A DNA stretch of 63,407 nucleotides. Origin: an uncultured Clostridia bacterium. GTDB taxonomy: Bacteria > Bacillota > Clostridia > Oscillospirales > Oscillospiraceae. A program made the position numbers and the translations under genes. The stretch is from the NCBI GenBank assembly GCA_947058885.1, contig CAMSIF010000002.1, positions 1 through 63,407 of the forward strand, in the 5' to 3' direction. Positions within the stretch are counted from its first letter, which is position 1; every line of letters starts with the position of its first letter. Below are positions 60,901 to 63,407 of the stretch, piece after piece. Under the pieces are notes generated by a model. The model saw only the letters and a list, made by a program, of their open reading frames with translations, was not told the origin of the DNA and did no database searches.

Positions 60901-61794
60901 ATGAAGGTTGTTAATTTTGGTTCTCTTAATCTGGACTATCTCTACCATGTTCCGCATACCGCCGTCGCCGGAGAGACGATTTCCGCCAAAAGCTATGCCA
61001 TCTCTGTTGGCGGCAAGGGACTCAACCAGTCGATTGCCGCCGCCCGGGCCGGCGTTTCCGTGTGTCATGCCGGACTGGTGGGGAAGGAGGGCGGCATCCT
61101 TGTGGACTGCCTGCGGGAGAGCGGTGTGGACGTCTCCCTGGTACAGCCCACCAGCGCGCCGCAGGGACACGCCATGATTCAGATTAATGACGGCGGCAAC
61201 AACTGCATCATTGTGTTCGGCGGCTCCAACCAGGAGGTATCCAGGGAGTACATAGACCAGACGCTGGAGGGCATGGGACCCGGCGACTACGTTATGGTAC
61301 AAAATGAGGTGTCCAACGTGGGCCACATCATTTCAGCGGCCAACGCTCTGGGCTGTACGGTGGTCTTTAACGCCTCTCCCATTGACAGCTCCCTCCTCCA
61401 GCTGGACTACAGCCAGGTGGACTGGCTGGTGGTAAACGAGCTGGAGGGCATGGCCATCGCCGGGTGCGAGGATATTGACAGCATTATTCCCGCGCTGACG
61501 GAGAAATTCCCGGAGCTGCACATTATACTGACCCTTGGGGGCAGCGGCTCCCTGTGCAGTTCCGGCGGCCAGCTCTGGAAACAGGAGGCCCTTCCCGCCC
61601 GGGTGGTGGACACCACCGGCGCCGGGGACACCTTTTTGGGCTACTGCGTGGCGGGACTTATTCGCGGCGACGATATTCCCACCATTTTGCGTACCGCCAC
61701 CGGGGCGTCCTCTTTGGCGGTATCGTCTCTGGGGGCCGCCGCGTCCATCCCCTGCCGGGAGCAGGTGATGGAATATCTGGCGCAGCACCCATAA
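60901..61794 (+). CDS. PfkB-family sugar kinase (ribokinase-like)
   Basis: 297 residues. N-terminal VNFGSLNLDYLYHVP, the GGKGLNQSIAAARAG block (about residue 42), and the PfkB signature 2 DTTGAGDTFLGYCVAGL with the catalytic Asp near residue 240. Monovalent-cation and anion-hole residues are in place. Closest in pattern to ribokinase, consistent with the RbsD-like gene at the other end of the island. Last gene of the plus-strand run. The ATG at 60901 follows GAAAGGAAGG. A longer frame from 60787 overlaps the YesL gene. Confidence 0.86.
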   Translation: MKVVNFGSLNLDYLYHVPHTAVAGETISAKSYAISVGGKGLNQSIAAARAGVSVCHAGLVGKEGGILVDCLRESGVDVSLVQPTSAPQGHAMIQINDGGNNCIIVFGGSNQEVSREYIDQTLEGMGPGDYVMVQNEVSNVGHIISAANALGCTVVFNASPIDSSLLQLDYSQVDWLVVNELEGMAIAGCEDIDSIIPALTEKFPELHIILTLGGSGSLCSSGGQLWKQEALPARVVDTTGAGDTFLGYCVAGLIRGDDIPTILRTATGASSLAVSSLGAAASIPCREQVMEYLAQHP

Positions 61795-61825
61795 CAGCGA
61801 TGTCCGGTGACGCTGGACAAGACAG

Positions 61826-61877
61826 CCCGGCAGGCGGGGGTTGGCGGAGGGCAAGCCCGCCTGCCCCTCCTGCCGGG
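61826..61877. terminator. Strong hairpin terminating the sugar island
   Basis: CCCGGCAGG (61826-61834) and CCTGCCGGG (61869-61877). The first arm can instead pair with CCCGCCTGCC (61856-61865) through GGCAGGCGGG. It is followed by GGAAAATTTTG and lies between the convergent kinase and iron-sulfur genes. Confidence 0.65.
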
Positions 61878-61906
61878 GAAAATTTTGTATGCTAGACGGA
61901 GGGCAG

Positions 61907-62482
61907 TCAGGGCTTTCCGTTCCTGACCTTGCAAATCAACTGGGTCATGGTTCCCATGGGGCAGTAAACGCACCAGCTGCGCGGCTTAAACAGTACCATC
62001 GTGACTAGTCCGAGGACTGTGGAGGTCAGCATCACGCTGTAAAAACCAAAGGCGAACTGCGCTACGCCAGGATGGAGCAGCGTTCCATGATAGGCCCAGT
62101 GCCAGGGAAGCTGGAAGGTCCACAGCAGCGTAACCGCCTGCCGCAGTCCCCTTGCTTCGGAAAAGACCAGATATGTATTCCAAAGCATCTGGAAAAACAT
62201 GACGAAGAAGAAAATCAGGAAACCGTAGCGGAACCACTTGCTTTTCATCCACCGGGGAATGTCCTTTTTTCTGGAGAGGCCGAACCGTCCGCCCAGCAGG
62301 CTGAAAAGCTGTCCTCTGCCGCAGTAGCGGTTGCAGTAGCCCTTGGTGCCCGCCGCGGCAGAGATGATCAGCGGGATGAAAAAACAAAGCAGTCCCAGCC
62401 ATGCAAACAGTATGTTAAAGAATCCCAGAATCAAATAGGTCAAAGAGACAATCCAGAGGTAGTCGTACCACCGCTTTTTCAC
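61907..62482 (-). CDS. Polytopic [4Fe-4S]-binding membrane protein (NapH/polyferredoxin type)
   Basis: 191 residues with about four membrane segments. Two CxxxC-type half sites: GYCNRYCGRGQLF (about residues 48-60) and WCVYCPMGTMTQ near the C-terminus, in the pattern of polyferredoxin and NapH-like proteins. It could carry electrons across the membrane to a partner not in the window. The start is GTG at 62482, overlapping the stop of the ferredoxin gene (GTGTGA), so translation is coupled. Confidence 0.78.
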   Translation of the reverse strand: MKKRWYDYLWIVSLTYLILGFFNILFAWLGLLCFFIPLIISAAAGTKGYCNRYCGRGQLFSLLGGRFGLSRKKDIPRWMKSKWFRYGFLIFFFVMFFQMLWNTYLVFSEARGLRQAVTLLWTFQLPWHWAYHGTLLHPGVAQFAFGFYSVMLTSTVLGLVTMVLFKPRSWCVYCPMGTMTQLICKVRNGKP

Positions 62483-62691
62483 ACGGCCACCTCCTCAAGC
62501 GTAATGATGGAAGCGGGACACTCCTTTGCGCACTTCCCGCATCCGACGCACTTATCCTGGTCTACCCGCGCGGTGATTCCCTTCAGAATTTGAATGGCTG
62601 AAAAAGGACAGACCTTCACGCAGCAGCCGCAGGCAACGCAATCGTTCTGCGCTGCCAGGGCCTTGCGTTTTTTCTTTACGGCCTTGTTCAT
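62479..62691 (-). CDS. 2[4Fe-4S] ferredoxin
   Basis: 70 residues. Two complete cluster motifs: CVACGCCVKVCPFSAI and CVGCGKCAKECPASII, each C-x2-C-x2-C-x3-CP. A basic N-terminus (NKAVKKKRKA) precedes them. Small soluble electron carrier; its coupling to the membrane protein downstream suggests delivery of electrons to or from it. The start has AAGGAGGAGC. Confidence 0.93.
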   Translation of the reverse strand: MNKAVKKKRKALAAQNDCVACGCCVKVCPFSAIQILKGITARVDQDKCVGCGKCAKECPASIITLEEVAV

Positions 62692-62720
62692 TCTTGCTCC
62701 TCCTTGAAAGATAATAGAAG

Positions 62721-62749
62721 ATTATATCATATATACGGCAGGATTACCA
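62721..62749 (-). promoter_or_regulatory. Candidate promoter of the iron-sulfur unit
   Basis: On the minus strand, a perfect TATAAT (62726-62721) 29 bp before the ferredoxin start, with a weak -35 (TGGTAA, 62749-62744) at 17-bp spacing. Confidence 0.4.
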
Positions 62750-62763
62750 GGCCGAAACCGCTG

Positions 62764-63360
62764 TTACATTATATTGTAGTATGTTTCCTGAAATACCTCT
62801 ATGAACCTCTGCGCCGGGGAGGTAAGGTTTTCTCCGTTATTAGTAATCAGATACATTTCCTGGACAGGCGTGCCATGCTGGAGCAGGAAGTAGTCCAGGG
62901 AATCGGGATGGGGTGATTTCAGAACCATCAATTCCGGGATAAGCGCAATACCCAATCCCTGAGCGGCCAGACTGTAGGAGGTCTGGACATTGGTACATTC
63001 AATGGTCTGGAGGGGGACAAATTCCGCCTTTTCACATAACACACGCATAGAGGAGCCGAGAAACGTCCTGTTAGGGAGAATAACAAAGGGGAAATCCCGC
63101 AGTTGGATGAGCCGGATACGGGCGTATCTGCCGTCTTTCTCCGAGGGGGCGGAGCCCTGTACGCCAAAGGCTTTCGGCACCGCCAGCACCAGGTGCTCTT
63201 TTGTAATATATTGGTTGCTGAACTTTGCGATATTAGCATGAGAGTTGCCAATCATAATGTCAAGGTCGTGGCTTTCCAGCATGTCGTAGAGTTCCCGCTC
63301 GGGAACGCTGTCCTCAATGGAAAGCATGCAGTTGGGGAACTCGTCCATAATAGTGCGGGC
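62764..63360 (-). CDS. LysR-type regulator, effector-binding domain only (N-terminus lost at contig end)
   Basis: The open frame covers about 199 residues of the LysR C-terminal domain (MDEFPNCMLSIEDSVPERELYDMLESHDLDIMIGN is the first strand and the inducer-pocket entry, then HLVLAVPKAFG and SLAAQGLGIALIPEL). The DNA-binding helix-turn-helix lies upstream and is missing because native sequence stops at 63360 where adapter bases begin. It reads in the same direction as the iron-sulfur genes, 72 bp upstream of the ferredoxin start. Its target may be those genes, as LysR proteins often control neighbours, but more often divergent ones. Effector unknown. Confidence 0.8.
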   Translation of the reverse strand, partial: ARTIMDEFPNCMLSIEDSVPERELYDMLESHDLDIMIGNSHANIAKFSNQYITKEHLVLAVPKAFGVQGSAPSEKDGRYARIRLIQLRDFPFVILPNRTFLGSSMRVLCEKAEFVPLQTIECTNVQTSYSLAAQGLGIALIPELMVLKSPHPDSLDYFLLQHGTPVQEMYLITNNGENLTSPAQRFIEVFQETYYNIM

Positions 63361-63407
63361 AGATCGGAAGAGCGTCGTGTAGGGACAGAGTGTCCGCGGT
63401 TGTGTAG
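63361..63407. other. Illumina adapter sequence at contig end (artefact)
   Basis: Position 63361 onward reads AGATCGGAAGAGCGTCGTGT, the reverse complement of the Illumina universal adapter, with continued match through AGGGAcAGAGTGT (one mismatch) to about 63393. The last 14 bases do not fit the adapter clearly and look like low-quality tail. It is not genomic. Confidence 0.9.

Noticed and set aside
1-63407. CRISPR arrays, tRNA and rRNA genes, insertion sequences, integrases and prophage genes
   Set aside because: I looked for direct-repeat arrays, cloverleaf-type segments and transposase motifs and found none. The restriction system is the only element with signs of transfer, and it has no mobility genes.

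Overview
The window is 63.4 kb of GC-rich DNA (roughly 55-60% GC by eye), densely coding, with strong Shine-Dalgarno sites and TTGACA/TATAAT-type promoters. The gene set suggests an anaerobic, probably gut-derived Clostridia bacterium, most likely Oscillospiraceae (Oscillibacter/Flavonifractor-like). The signs are an M23/M50 pair resembling SpoIVFA/SpoIVFB, a TSCPD-domain protein, a LUD protein, a divergent second type IIA topoisomerase, an L20-leader infC-rpmI-rplT operon and a large carbohydrate locus with YesL-type proteins. Taxonomy is inference. The window opens inside ftsH and closes inside a LysR-type gene. The last 47 bases begin with Illumina adapter sequence, so the right edge is an assembly artefact at a contig end.

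Layout. 0-7 kb: ftsH (partial, minus), rlmB, a large membrane protein that looks like a P-type ATPase without its catalytic motifs, and an EF-G-like GTPase. 7-15.7 kb: M50 and M23 peptidase genes (minus), an FAD oxidoreductase fused to a Rieske domain, a YesL-like protein, a molybdopterin-binding protein with modABC, and degV. 15.7-23.5 kb: an orphan PTS EIIC (minus), a three-gene FokI-like type IIS restriction-modification system, a YmdB-type phosphoesterase, asparaginase and cysteine synthase. 23.5-30.8 kb (minus): MalY/PatB-type lyase, a lipoprotein, a LUD protein and a topoisomerase A/B pair. 31-36 kb: TSCPD protein, infC-rpmI-rplT with leader, an acetyltransferase, a Wzz/tyrosine-kinase pair and hslO. 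36.0-36.6 kb: an XRE regulator beside a perfect 16-bp inverted repeat.

36.6-61.8 kb is one uninterrupted plus-strand carbohydrate island. It encodes a LacI regulator, RbsD/FucU-like mutarotase, zinc alcohol dehydrogenase, sugar ABC binding protein and two permeases (no sugar-type ATPase), a cytoplasmic GH78 alpha-L-rhamnosidase, xylulokinase, a DUF4867 protein, three tandem paralogous RhaT/GRP-like transporters, a Gfo/Idh/MocA oxidoreductase with a TIM-barrel isomerase, a four-gene Gld-type ABC cassette ending in a DUF4340 protein, a second isomerase/oxidoreductase pair with a ThuA protein, a YesL-like protein and a PfkB sugar kinase. My reading is that glycosides, probably rhamnose-containing plant compounds, are imported intact and cut inside the cell. 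The two oxidoreductase/isomerase modules would then process sugars by oxidation and epimerisation, possibly through keto-sugars. Substrate assignments are inference.

61.9-63.4 kb (minus): a two-gene iron-sulfur unit (membrane polyferredoxin plus 2[4Fe-4S] ferredoxin) and a truncated LysR-type regulator. No rRNA, tRNA, CRISPR array, transposase or integrase was seen.
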